18,131 nucleotides of DNA from Bacteroidales bacterium (GCA_024762915.1 JANTGL010000014.1:1-18131), one strand, 5' to 3'. Positions 1 through 7,668 are shown, counted from the stretch's first letter. Notes: generated from the letters alone by a model not told the origin. Program-made: numbers and translations.

Positions 1-1002
1 GGCGGTAAAGGGGTTTATGATTTTTTGAATTTAACAAATTCGGCACGAATTGCAGCTCTCGGGGGAACAAATGTTTCAATTTATGATGATGACTTGAATT
101 TTGCTTTAGAAAACCCGGCATTATTGAATTTAGAAATGAATAAAAAACTCGTGTTAAATTATGTCAATTATTTTGCCGGTATAAACTACGGATATGCGGG
201 ATATGCCGATAATTTTAAGAAATTCGGAACCGTATCCGTCGGTATTCAATATATTAATTACGGAAATTTTATTGCTGCCGATGAAACCGGTGTGATAACA
301 GGCAATTTCAGAGCATCGGATTATGCTTTAAATATTATTTGGTCAAAACAGTTATTTAAAAATATTGTCGGGGGTGTTAATTTTAAACCGATTTATTCCC
401 ATTTGGAAAGTTACAATTCATTCGGGATTGCTGCCGATATCGGAATTACTTATTTTAAAAAAGAAACTGATTTTGCGGCATCATTGGTTGCAAAAAATAT
501 CGGCACTCAAATAAAACCTTATTACGAAGGTCATTATGAACCCGTCTCATTCGACCTTCAAGCCGGCGTTTCCAAAAAGTTGGCTCATGCACCGTTCAGA
601 GTGAACCTTACCGCCCATCATCTTTACAAATGGAATTTACGATACGACGTTCCGGAAGATGTTACCCAAATTTCTTTTGCACAGGAAACGGATACCGTCA
701 AAGGTGAAATTCTGACAAATATTTTGGATAATGCCATGCGTCATTTAATTGTAGGTGTTGAATTACTGCCTTTAAAAAGTTTTTATGCTTCAATCGGCTA
801 TAATTTTCAACGCTTTCAGGAAATGAAACTGACAGACAAAAGCGGCTTCACCGGATTTTCATGGGGTTTCGGTCTTAAACTGAAAAAAATGGGTTTCAGT
901 TTCGGAAGAGCAACTTACCATCTTGCCGGTGCATCCAATCATTTTTCGTTGTATTTTGATGTGTCAAAATTCGGAGGAAAAAAGAAGGTGAAAATTAATT
1001 GA
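1..1002 (+). CDS. porQ: PorQ-like type IX secretion system protein (5' truncated)
   Basis: The reading frame is open to base 1, so the gene begins outside the window; the first visible residues are GGKGVYDFLNLTNSAR, and the in-frame TTG at 25 is not a real start. That opening, followed by AALGGTNVS and an N-P-A-L motif, is the familiar mature N-terminus of PorQ, an outer-membrane-associated beta-barrel-like component of the T9SS in Bacteroidota. The rest (334 residues visible) is a run of alternating hydrophobic and aromatic beta-strands with no cytoplasmic enzyme motif, as expected for this family; about 20 signal-peptide residues are probably missing. The T9SS-tagged peptidase at the other end of the window shows that this organism uses the pathway. 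Identification is from recalled family sequence, not a search. Confidence 0.85.
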   Translation, partial: GGKGVYDFLNLTNSARIAALGGTNVSIYDDDLNFALENPALLNLEMNKKLVLNYVNYFAGINYGYAGYADNFKKFGTVSVGIQYINYGNFIAADETGVITGNFRASDYALNIIWSKQLFKNIVGGVNFKPIYSHLESYNSFGIAADIGITYFKKETDFAASLVAKNIGTQIKPYYEGHYEPVSFDLQAGVSKKLAHAPFRVNLTAHHLYKWNLRYDVPEDVTQISFAQETDTVKGEILTNILDNAMRHLIVGVELLPLKSFYASIGYNFQRFQEMKLTDKSGFTGFSWGFGLKLKKMGFSFGRATYHLAGASNHFSLYFDVSKFGGKKKVKIN

Positions 1003-1149
1003 TAATTAACAATTGATATTGAAAAATTTTAATTATTAATTACTTTTGATGCCGAAACGACTTTTGACCGGACTTTTGAACATCCGAAGGATTTCAAAAC
1101 ACCCTAAAAAACTTTCAACTTTATAAACTTTACACTTTTAACTATAGAA
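1003..1149. other. AT-rich intergenic region with short repeats before cmk
   Basis: This 147-nt spacer contains three copies of ACTTTTGA (1042-1049, 1060-1067, 1072-1079), an imperfect inverted repeat (1074-1085 with 1089-1099), and four ACTTT units between 1111 and 1138. I see no TAnnTTTG promoter element and no T-tailed terminator. cmk may therefore be read through from porQ or have a promoter I cannot recognise. Confidence 0.45.
1074..1099. repeat. Imperfect inverted repeat (hairpin) upstream of cmk
   Basis: TTTTGAACATCC at 1074-1085 pairs with GGATTTCAAAA at 1089-1099 across a GAA loop, giving 11 base pairs with one bulged C at 1081. No U-tract follows, so it does not look like an intrinsic terminator. 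It could be an RNA hairpin in the cmk leader or a degenerate dispersed intergenic repeat. Confidence 0.4.
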
Positions 1150-1851
1150 ATGAACAAAAAACTGATTATAGCCATTGACGGACATTCTTCCTGCGGGAAA
1201 AGCACCTTGGCAAAAGACATATCTAAACACTTTAATTACAGATACATAGACACAGGTGCAATGTATCGTGCAGTAACTTTTTATGTGATTGAAAACAAAC
1301 TTTACGACGGTAAAAAAATAAACGAAGAAGCACTGAAAAAAGATTTGGATGCCGGCAAAATAGCGATTGATTTCAGATACAATCCAAAACTAAAAAAATC
1401 GGAAACGTATTTAAACGGAAAACATATTGAACAAGAAATTCGCGGCATTGAAGTTTCAAATTTGGTCAGTCCGGTTGCCGTTATTCCTTTCGTCAGGAAA
1501 AAACTTGTCGATTTGCAACGCGCCATGGGCAAAGAAGGCGGTATTGTCATGGACGGCAGAGACATCGGCACCAATGTTTTTCCGAATGCCGATTTAAAAA
1601 TTTTCCTCACTGCTGATGCCGAAGTAAGAGCAAAAAGACGCTACGAAGAATTGAAAGCTAAAGGCGATAAAGTCAGTATTGAAGAAATTCTTAAAAATGT
1701 AAAAGAGCGCGATTATATCGATTCGCATCGCGAAACAAATCCTTTGCGACAAGCAGAAGATGCCGTTTTAATTAACAATTCAAATATTTCAATCAGCGAA
1801 CAGGCCGAAATTGTTACAAAAATGATTGAAGAGAAATTACTTGAAAACTAA
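1150..1851 (+). CDS. cmk: (d)CMP kinase (cytidylate kinase)
   Basis: Phosphorylates CMP and dCMP to the diphosphates with ATP in cytoplasmic pyrimidine nucleotide metabolism. The 233-residue length fits bacterial Cmk. Visible motifs are the P-loop GHSSCGKST (residues 11-19), YIDTGAMYRA (32-41, nucleotide-monophosphate site), DGRDIGT (135-141), the arginine-rich lid segment around AKRRYEE (161-167) and the NPLRQAEDAVLI stretch near the C-terminus. The ATG at 1150 lies 11 codons before the P-loop, which is normal. ispH begins 4 nt after its stop, so the two are almost certainly co-transcribed. The neighbourhood porQ-cmk-ispH is one I recall from other Bacteroidota, though I cannot check it here. 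Confidence 0.95.
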   Translation: MNKKLIIAIDGHSSCGKSTLAKDISKHFNYRYIDTGAMYRAVTFYVIENKLYDGKKINEEALKKDLDAGKIAIDFRYNPKLKKSETYLNGKHIEQEIRGIEVSNLVSPVAVIPFVRKKLVDLQRAMGKEGGIVMDGRDIGTNVFPNADLKIFLTADAEVRAKRRYEELKAKGDKVSIEEILKNVKERDYIDSHRETNPLRQAEDAVLINNSNISISEQAEIVTKMIEEKLLEN

Positions 1852-1855
1852 AAAA

Positions 1856-2734
1856 ATGACCATAGAAATTGATAACAATTCAGGATTTTGTTTCGGAGTG
1901 GTAAAAGCCATAGAAATTGCCGAAAGAGAACTTGAAAAAGATAAAAAATTGTATTGCCTGGGTGATATCGTTCATAATGATGCAGAAGTTAAACGGCTGG
2001 AAAAAAAAGGTTTAAAAACCATAAGTCATGATGAATTCAGAACTTTAAAAAACACAAAAGTCTTACTTCGTGCACACGGGGAACCGCCTGAAACATACAA
2101 AATTGCAAAGCAAAACAACATTGAACTCATTGATGCCTCTTGTCCGATTGTTTTAAATCTTCAAAAGAAAATTGATAAAGCATATACGGATTTCAGTTCC
2201 GTTGAAGGGCAAATCGTAATCTTCGGAAAAGTAGGACATGCTGAAGTTATAGGACTTTTAGGACATACCGAAAATAAGGGTATTGTTATTTCCGAAGAAA
2301 AAGATTTAGATAAAATTGATTTCTCAAAACCGATCAATATTTTTTCGCAAACGACGAAAAGCCGTTCAAGTTATCATTCGATTATTGAAAAAATAAAAGA
2401 ACGAATGATTTCGGAAACAGGAAATGACGAAATTAATTTTATCATTAACGATTCTACCTGTCGGGCTGTTTCCAACAGAGATGTTTTTTTGAAAGATTTT
2501 GCCAAGAAACATGATATTATCATTTTTGTCAGCGGCAGAAAAAGTTCTAACGGAAAAGTTCTTTATGAAGTTTGTAAAAATCAAAATCCGCATTCTTATT
2601 TTGTATCCGAAACCGACGAATTACAAAAAGATTGGTTCAAACCGAATATTTCCGTAGGTATTTGCGGAGCAACTTCCACTCCTACTTGGCTTATGAAAAA
2701 AATTAAAACGGCTATTGAAAAATTTGAGAAATAA
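1856..2734 (+). CDS. ispH: 4-hydroxy-3-methylbut-2-enyl diphosphate reductase
   Basis: Last enzyme of the MEP isoprenoid pathway; it reduces HMBPP to IPP and DMAPP using a 4Fe-4S cluster. The three cluster cysteines are C12 (SGFCFGV), C96 (DASCPIV) and C202 (DSTCRAVSNR). Substrate-binding residues expected for the family are seen at H40 (DIVHND), H74 (RAHGEPP), H128/E130 (GHAEV) and near GATSTPTW (271-278). The frame also contains an upstream ATG at 1826, but that lies inside cmk and adds ten residues absent from the family. The start at 1856 gives MTIEIDNNSGFCFG, the expected N-terminus, 4 nt after the cmk stop. The protein is 292 residues and complete. Its presence indicates MEP-pathway isoprenoid synthesis. 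Confidence 0.95.
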   Translation: MTIEIDNNSGFCFGVVKAIEIAERELEKDKKLYCLGDIVHNDAEVKRLEKKGLKTISHDEFRTLKNTKVLLRAHGEPPETYKIAKQNNIELIDASCPIVLNLQKKIDKAYTDFSSVEGQIVIFGKVGHAEVIGLLGHTENKGIVISEEKDLDKIDFSKPINIFSQTTKSRSSYHSIIEKIKERMISETGNDEINFIINDSTCRAVSNRDVFLKDFAKKHDIIIFVSGRKSSNGKVLYEVCKNQNPHSYFVSETDELQKDWFKPNISVGICGATSTPTWLMKKIKTAIEKFEK

Positions 2735-2738
2735 AAAA

Positions 2739-2765
2739 AAGGAGAAAATCTTAAACTTTCTCCTT
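2739..2765. terminator. Bidirectional terminator between ispH and fpr
   Basis: AAGGAGAAA (2739-2747) is a perfect 9-bp inverted repeat with TTTCTCCTT (2757-2765), separated by a 9-nt loop. An A-run (2733-2740) precedes it, giving a strong U-tract for minus-strand transcripts; a weaker T-rich stretch follows for plus-strand transcripts. It sits between two convergent stop codons. Confidence 0.8.
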
Positions 2766-2788
2766 AAAACTTTTATTTAATAACTTGT

Positions 2789-3601
2789 TTATCCCCAGCT
2801 TTCAACGTGAATTTCACCGGGTGATTTGCGTTTATGCTCTTTAAATCCGTCTTTTTCAAGTTTTTCAAACATACTTTCTACCATTTTCGGATTTCCGCAA
2901 AGGAAAATATGTGAATTATCAGGCATGGGTTTTATTCCCCATTTTTCATTAATAACACCTGCTTCCCACATATCTTGAACAAAACGGGTATCGCCGCCCC
3001 AAGGAACATGTTCTTTCTCAACATCAATAATTGTAGGGAAATATGAAAATCTGTCAGAAATATTTTCTAAAAGCATCAATTCCGAACTGTAACCCAAATC
3101 CCAAGAATTGGCTGCACCGTGAATAACGGCAATTTTTCGAGTACCGCCGCCGAGAATATTTGACCGTAACATACTCACATACGGAGCAACTCCCGTCCCG
3201 GTAGCTACCAAAATAATATTATGATCTTCAGGAACTTCTTCCAAAGTAAACATCCCGACCATTTTTTTCCCAAGCTCTATTCTGTCACCGATATTCAATG
3301 CAAAAAGTCGTGGTGTTAAAGCACCCGATCGTACCAAAGAAATATAAAATTCAATAAATTGCTTTGATTTTGAAGATGATGCAATCGAATAAACTCTTTT
3401 TATCATTTTATTCGGGTCAAAATCCTCCATATCAGGTGTTGCATCTTGAACTCGAGGTGCAGTACCCGGCAGTGCCAAAGCGGCAAATTGTCCGGGTATA
3501 AAATCCGGTAATTCCCATCCGTCAGGTGCAATCCTGAAAATTTTCATTGACGGTGACACTTGAATTATTTGTGTAACCACAGCATTAAATTTACTTTCCA
3601 T
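2789..3601 (-). CDS. fpr: Ferredoxin-NADP(+) reductase family flavoprotein
   Basis: A 270-residue two-domain FAD/NAD(P) oxidoreductase. The FAD domain carries RVYSIAS (residues 69-75, the RxYS motif). The nucleotide domain carries GTGVAPY (135-141), and the CGNPKM motif (235-240) places a cysteine near the nicotinamide. The chain ends in HVESWG, so an aromatic residue close to the C-terminus could stack on FAD, as in bacterial Fpr enzymes. Residues 48-66 form an acidic insert relative to minimal Fpr proteins. There is no C-terminal cysteine cluster for a 2Fe-2S centre, so it is not a PyrK-type subunit. It lies 24 nt downstream of the DHODH-like gene with no promoter element visible between them, implying one transcript. 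Likely role: electron transfer between NAD(P)H and ferredoxin or flavodoxin. The exact partner is unknown. Confidence 0.85.
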   Translation of the reverse strand: MESKFNAVVTQIIQVSPSMKIFRIAPDGWELPDFIPGQFAALALPGTAPRVQDATPDMEDFDPNKMIKRVYSIASSSKSKQFIEFYISLVRSGALTPRLFALNIGDRIELGKKMVGMFTLEEVPEDHNIILVATGTGVAPYVSMLRSNILGGGTRKIAVIHGAANSWDLGYSSELMLLENISDRFSYFPTIIDVEKEHVPWGGDTRFVQDMWEAGVINEKWGIKPMPDNSHIFLCGNPKMVESMFEKLEKDGFKEHKRKSPGEIHVESWG

Positions 3602-3625
3602 TATTTAATATTTTAAATTTGTTTT

Positions 3626-4606
3626 TTAAGAAATTCCTCCGAAATATTTCATAAACTGAATTCTTTCATACATTCTGTTATTTTTGATATTATGAAAATT
3701 TAATTTTCCTTTCATATCTTCAATTGATGAAAAACCGTGTTTATTCATAACTTCCTCCGTTTCTGAAAGCATCGAATTAATATATTCGAGTCCGTTTTTA
3801 TAAAATGCTGAAACAACATGAACCGCAGATGCACCGACTAACACTTGTTTTGCCATACTGTATCCGTCGTGAATTCCGGTGGTTGCAGCCATATCAGCAT
3901 CAATTTTTTCAGATAATAAAGCAATCCAACGTAAAGGTAAAATATATTCATCCGGAGAACTGAACACATTGGAAGAAACAATATCCAGATTTTCTAAATC
4001 AATATCCGGATTATAAAACCGATTAAATAAAGTTACTCCCTGAACATTATCCGTTGCACTTAATTTATAAATTAATCTTGCCAAACCGGCAGAATAATAA
4101 CTCATTTTCAGAGAAACAGGAATTGAAACAGACTTTTTAACTTTTTCGGTTATTTTAAAATACATTTCTTCCGTTTCTTTACTTTCAGTAAAAGGATCGG
4201 ACGGTAATAAAGAAATATTCAGTTCCAAAGCATCGGCACCGGCATTTTCAATTTCTTTTGCAAATGTAGTCCATTCGTTATCATCAACACAATTAATGCT
4301 GGCAATAACGGGAATATCGACCAAAGATTTTGAATCTTTAATTAATTGCAAATAATCATTTATCGTTTTATCTCTTGTATATTCACGGATATATTCATAT
4401 GCTTCCGGATAATCATTAACACCGCTGTATACAACTTTATTAATCTCAGCATTAATTTGTTCTTCAAATAATGATTTTAATACAACGGCACCGGCATTGT
4501 GTTCTTCTGTTTTTTTAACTTTTTCCGGTTTATCGGTTAATCCCGAACTTCCTACTATTAAAGGATTTCTCAATTCCAAACCCAAATATTTTGTTCTTAA
4601 ATCCAT
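3626..4606 (-). CDS. Dihydroorotate dehydrogenase-like FMN protein
   Basis: A 326-residue TIM-barrel flavoprotein of the dihydroorotate dehydrogenase superfamily. Recognisable parts are NPLIVGSSGLT (14-24), the SINCVDDNEW segment (103-112), the ALELNIS strand (126-132), SLKMS (165-169, FMN-side lysine) and TTGIHDGYSMAKQVLVGAS (242-260, phosphate-binding region). Genuine PyrD enzymes have an N-x-S-[CS]-P-N signature with the catalytic Cys or Ser; here that place reads NISLLPS with no equivalent base. This matches the DHOD-like subgroup (CDD 'DHOD_like' as I remember it), whose substrate is not established. I chose the ATG at 4606 over an in-frame ATG at 4633 because the latter overlaps a perfect -7 promoter element, and MDLRTKYLGLELRNP is the usual family start. 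fpr follows on the same strand. Confidence 0.8.
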   Translation of the reverse strand: MDLRTKYLGLELRNPLIVGSSGLTDKPEKVKKTEEHNAGAVVLKSLFEEQINAEINKVVYSGVNDYPEAYEYIREYTRDKTINDYLQLIKDSKSLVDIPVIASINCVDDNEWTTFAKEIENAGADALELNISLLPSDPFTESKETEEMYFKITEKVKKSVSIPVSLKMSYYSAGLARLIYKLSATDNVQGVTLFNRFYNPDIDLENLDIVSSNVFSSPDEYILPLRWIALLSEKIDADMAATTGIHDGYSMAKQVLVGASAVHVVSAFYKNGLEYINSMLSETEEVMNKHGFSSIEDMKGKLNFHNIKNNRMYERIQFMKYFGGIS

Positions 4607-4632
4607 ATAAAACAACTTTAAATAAAGTACCA

Positions 4633-4640
4633 CAAATTTA
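4633..4640 (-). promoter_or_regulatory. -7 promoter element for the DHODH-like/fpr operon
   Basis: On the minus strand these bases read TAAATTTG, an exact match to the Bacteroidota -7 consensus TAnnTTTG, 26 nt before the chosen ATG at 4606. No clear -33 TTG lies at the expected distance, so this is a partial promoter call. It also excludes the ATG at 4633 as the start. Confidence 0.55.
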
Positions 4641-4741
4641 GATAAAAATTCTTTTTTACCTAAACTTTAATAAAAAAGATTATTTTATCTGAAATTACTG
4701 CCTTAAATAAGTAAAAATAAGATATCGGAAAATAATAAATA

Positions 4742-4755
4742 TTGATAATTATCAA
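4742..4755. promoter_or_regulatory. Fnr/FixK-type binding site upstream of ccoS
   Basis: TTGATAATTATCAA is a perfect 14-bp palindrome and matches the Fnr consensus TTGAT-N4-ATCAA at all ten defined positions. Fnr-family regulators (Fnr, Anr, FixK) are the established activators of cbb3 oxidase genes in Proteobacteria; transfer to this phylum is inference. A TAGAAT hexamer at 4777-4782 lies about 31 nt downstream of its centre, which would place the site near -41 of a start around 4789, a class II activator geometry. Because Bacteroidota normally use TAnnTTTG, the promoter assignment is less sure than the site itself. Confidence 0.6.
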
Positions 4756-4918
4756 CTTTAAATCTGTTTTACAATTTAGAATAACTCTAAATTAAAGATC
4801 CCGGAAGCATGTTACTTTGCATCATCAAATCCTTATTTTTTCTGTGTTAAACACCATAATTATAATAAATAAACCATATTAAGACATAAAAATATTTTAA
4901 TCTTTTTAAATTAATTTA

Positions 4919-4926
4919 TATCTTCG
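4919..4926 (+). promoter_or_regulatory. Possible -7 promoter element upstream of ccoS
   Basis: TATCTTCG differs at one position from the TAnnTTTG consensus and lies 22 nt before the ccoS ATG. The T-rich stretch about 20 nt upstream is a poor -33 match. It could be the housekeeping promoter for the operon, separate from a start near the Fnr box. Confidence 0.4.
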
Positions 4927-4948
4927 TAATTCTCAAATAAATTATCAA

Positions 4949-5164
4949 ATGATTGTTATTTTCATCCTAATCGGATTAAGTCTTATCGTCGCATTAATAT
5001 TTTTATTCCTGTATATCTGGTCAGTAAAAGACGGCCAATTTGATGATGATTATACACCTTCCGTAAGAATATTGTTTGACGAAAACAATCCGAGTGAAAA
5101 TACAATTAATAAAACGGAAAAATCTGATTATAAACAAAATATTTCTGAAACCAATAAAAATTAA
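4949..5164 (+). CDS. ccoS: cbb3-type oxidase assembly protein CcoS
   Basis: A 71-residue protein with a single N-terminal membrane helix (residues 1-25) followed directly by the CcoS signature: W24, then SVKDGQFDDDYTPSVRILFD (25-44). CcoS proteins are required for haem and CuB insertion into the CcoN catalytic subunit. The C-terminal 27 residues are polar, Asn/Lys-rich and probably disordered. The stop lies 5 nt before the ccoNO start, so translation is likely coupled. It is the first gene of the oxidase operon; the copper ATPase gene ccoI that commonly precedes ccoS is not in the window. Confidence 0.92.
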   Translation: MIVIFILIGLSLIVALIFLFLYIWSVKDGQFDDDYTPSVRILFDENNPSENTINKTEKSDYKQNISETNKN

Positions 5165-5169
5165 AAGGT

Positions 5170-7662
5170 ATGACACAAGAAAAATTTTACTATGACAACA
5201 AGATTGTAAAGTTGTTTGCCTATGCCACAATTTTCTGGGGAATTGTAGGAATGCTGGTCGGTTTATGGGCTGCTGCAGAACTTGCTTTTCCGTCATGGAA
5301 TTTAGGTTTATCATGGCTCACATTCGGAAGAATTAGGCCTTTACACACAAATGCAATTATTTTTGCATTTACGGGTAATGCAATTTTTACGGGAGCTTAT
5401 TATTCTGTTCAAAGACTGCTGAAAGCCAGAATGTTCAGTGATTTTTTAAGTAAAATAAACTTTTGGGGTTGGCAATTTATCATTGTTCTGGCAGCAATTA
5501 CTTTACCCTTGGGAATTACAATGAGTAAAGAATATGCTGAATTAGAATGGCCTATTGATATTTTAATTGCCATTGTATGGGTAGCTTTCGGTTGGAATTT
5601 AATCGGGACATTAATTAAAAGACGTGTACAACACATCTATGTTGCAATTTGGTTTTTCTTAGCCAGCTTTGTTGCTGTTGCTGTTCTTCACATCGGAAAT
5701 TCCATTGAAATACCGGTTAATTTTTTTAAAAGTTATCCTGTTTATGCAGGCGTTCAGGATGCCGTTGTACAATGGTGGTACGGACATAATGCCGTAGCAT
5801 TTTTCTTAACAACACCATTTCTGGGCTTAATGTACTATTTCTTACCAAAAGCTGCTAACAGACCAATTTATTCTTACAGACTATCCATTGTACACTTTTG
5901 GTCTCTAATTTTCATTTATATGTGGGCAGGTCCTCACCATTTATTATATCAAGCTTTACCGGATTGGGCACAAACACTGGGAGTTGTGTTTTCTGTAATG
6001 CTCATCGCTCCTTCATGGGGAGGTATGATTAACGGATTACTTACTTTAAGAGGTGCATGGGACAGAGTCCGAGACAGTGCAATATTAAAATTTTTCGTAG
6101 TCGGTGTTACGGCATACGGAATGTCCACTTTTGAAGGGCCTATGCTTTCAATAAAAACCGTAAATTCTTTAAGTCATTTTACGGATTGGACGATTGCACA
6201 TGTTCACATAGGAGGAATGGGTTGGAACGGATTTATTACTTTCGGTATGTTATATTGGTTAGTACCGAAATTGTTTAATACAAAATTACATTCCGAAAAA
6301 TCTGCAAATACACATTTCTGGATTGCTACATTAGGGATGTTGGCATATTCTGTTCCGCTTTATTGGGCAGCATTTACCCAAACATTAATGTGGAAAGAAT
6401 TTACCGATGCCGGTTACTTGGCATATCCTGAATTTTTAGATACCGTAACGCAAATTATTCCGATGTATGTAACACGTGTTATCGGCGGAACTTTATATCT
6501 GACAGGTGCTGTTATGATGCTTCCGAATCTTATTAAAACAATAAAATCCGGACATATTATTGAAAACGAAGAAGTTTTTGCTGCTCCGAGAGAAAAAATT
6601 GCTAAAAAACGACTTACAGGAGAAACACCTCACAGATGGGTTGAAAGAAAAGCGGTTCATTTTACGGTTTGGGTATTAATAGCCATTATTATCGGCGGTT
6701 TGGTTGAAATTATTCCGATGATAACCGTAAAATCAAATATTCCGACAATTGCGGCTGTAAAACCTTATACTCCTCTTGAATTGGAAGGAAGAGATCTGTA
6801 TATCAAAGAAGGTTGTTATACATGCCACTCTCAAAGTATCAGACCGTTCCGTTCAGAAACAGAACGTTATGGTGAATATTCAAAACAGGGCGAATTTGTT
6901 TATGATCATCCTTTCCAATGGGGATCTAAAAGAACAGGTCCGGATTTGGCTCGTTCGGGATACAGAGGCGGTAAAATGTTCCGTCCGGCAGTTTGGCACT
7001 ACGAACATTTCAAAGACCCGCAAGGATTTATTAAAGGTTCTATTATGCCGGCATACCCATGGTTATTTGAAAATGATTTAAATTACGGTTCATTAAAACG
7101 AAAAATTGAAGTTATGCAAATGCTCGGAGTACCATACCCTGAAGGATATGCAGATCAAGCCGGAGCGGATTTGGAAAAACAAGCAAAAGAAATTGCAGGA
7201 GAACTTAAAAAAGCAGGAAAAGACATTGCTTGGAATAAAGAACTTATCGCAATGATTGCTTATTTGCATAAACTCGGAAAAGATATTTCCTTGGCAACAG
7301 AAGATAAAACTGCCGGAACAAATACAGGAGACGAAGAAAAAGAAACAGTTGAATTTTCTCCTTCTTCAAATCCTGATGATTTAGAAGCCGGAAAAGAAAT
7401 ATATAAAAGCTCTTGTGCCGCATGCCACGGTGCAAACGGTGAAGGAAACATCGGACCGAATCTCGGTGATAATTTTACTTTACACGGCGAAAATGCAAAT
7501 GATATTTTCAAAGTTATTTCAGACGGTGCCGGAATTATGACCGGTTACAAATCTCAATTTGATGCCGTGAAATTAGGACAAATTTCAAGTTATGCATTTT
7601 CTCTGTTAGGGACTAATCCTGAAAACGGAAAGGATCCTGAAGGCAAAGAATTCAAAAAATAA
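5170..7662 (+). CDS. ccoNO: Fused CcoN-CcoO cbb3 oxidase subunit with an extra C-terminal cytochrome c domain
   Basis: An 830-residue fusion of the catalytic and mono-haem subunits of cbb3 cytochrome c oxidase, an inner-membrane proton-pumping enzyme with high oxygen affinity. Residues 1-460 are CcoN: haem b ligands H59 and H346, haem b3 ligand H344, CuB ligands H206, H256 and H257, and Y250 in place for the His-Tyr crosslink. Residues 494-516 form the CcoO membrane helix. The CcoO haem site is CYTCH (549-553) with M626 as the likely axial ligand. A third segment (about 731-820) is a second class I cytochrome c domain with CAACH (749-753) and M790 as a candidate ligand, joined by an acidic linker. 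Typical CcoN-CcoO fusions, as I know them, end near residue 710-730, so this domain is additional; it probably substitutes for the second haem missing from CcoP. Confidence 0.95.
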   Translation: MTQEKFYYDNKIVKLFAYATIFWGIVGMLVGLWAAAELAFPSWNLGLSWLTFGRIRPLHTNAIIFAFTGNAIFTGAYYSVQRLLKARMFSDFLSKINFWGWQFIIVLAAITLPLGITMSKEYAELEWPIDILIAIVWVAFGWNLIGTLIKRRVQHIYVAIWFFLASFVAVAVLHIGNSIEIPVNFFKSYPVYAGVQDAVVQWWYGHNAVAFFLTTPFLGLMYYFLPKAANRPIYSYRLSIVHFWSLIFIYMWAGPHHLLYQALPDWAQTLGVVFSVMLIAPSWGGMINGLLTLRGAWDRVRDSAILKFFVVGVTAYGMSTFEGPMLSIKTVNSLSHFTDWTIAHVHIGGMGWNGFITFGMLYWLVPKLFNTKLHSEKSANTHFWIATLGMLAYSVPLYWAAFTQTLMWKEFTDAGYLAYPEFLDTVTQIIPMYVTRVIGGTLYLTGAVMMLPNLIKTIKSGHIIENEEVFAAPREKIAKKRLTGETPHRWVERKAVHFTVWVLIAIIIGGLVEIIPMITVKSNIPTIAAVKPYTPLELEGRDLYIKEGCYTCHSQSIRPFRSETERYGEYSKQGEFVYDHPFQWGSKRTGPDLARSGYRGGKMFRPAVWHYEHFKDPQGFIKGSIMPAYPWLFENDLNYGSLKRKIEVMQMLGVPYPEGYADQAGADLEKQAKEIAGELKKAGKDIAWNKELIAMIAYLHKLGKDISLATEDKTAGTNTGDEEKETVEFSPSSNPDDLEAGKEIYKSSCAACHGANGEGNIGPNLGDNFTLHGENANDIFKVISDGAGIMTGYKSQFDAVKLGQISSYAFSLLGTNPENGKDPEGKEFKK

Positions 7663-7668
7663 ATAATT

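Larger units (their letters stand above)
4634..4948. other. Divergent intergenic regulatory region upstream of the cbb3 locus
   Basis: About 315 very AT-rich bases separate the minus-strand flavoprotein operon from ccoS. It contains the minus-strand -7 element at 4633-4640, a perfect Fnr-type palindrome at 4742-4755, a TAGAAT -10-like hexamer at 4777-4782, and a near-consensus TATCTTCG at 4919-4926. I see no convincing ORF, tRNA or riboswitch in it. A ccoI copper ATPase gene, which often lies just upstream of ccoS, is absent here. Confidence 0.6.

Noticed and set aside
1826..1855. Upstream ATG that would lengthen IspH by ten residues
   Set aside because: It lies inside cmk, adds residues not found in the family, and the ATG at 1856 gives the standard IspH N-terminus.
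4607..4633. Upstream ATG for the DHODH-like protein
   Set aside because: It overlaps an exact -7 promoter element, and the extra nine residues do not fit the family's N-terminus.
4801..4900. Possible riboswitch or small RNA in the ccoS leader
   Set aside because: I could find no stable stem pairs or known aptamer motif, only AT-rich sequence.
5021..5314. Minus-strand open frame across ccoS and the start of ccoNO
   Set aside because: It lies antisense to two well-supported genes, and its translation resembles no family I recognise.
6776..7081. Plus-strand open frame inside ccoNO in another frame
   Set aside because: It is fully contained in the CcoO haem region, with no recognisable domain.
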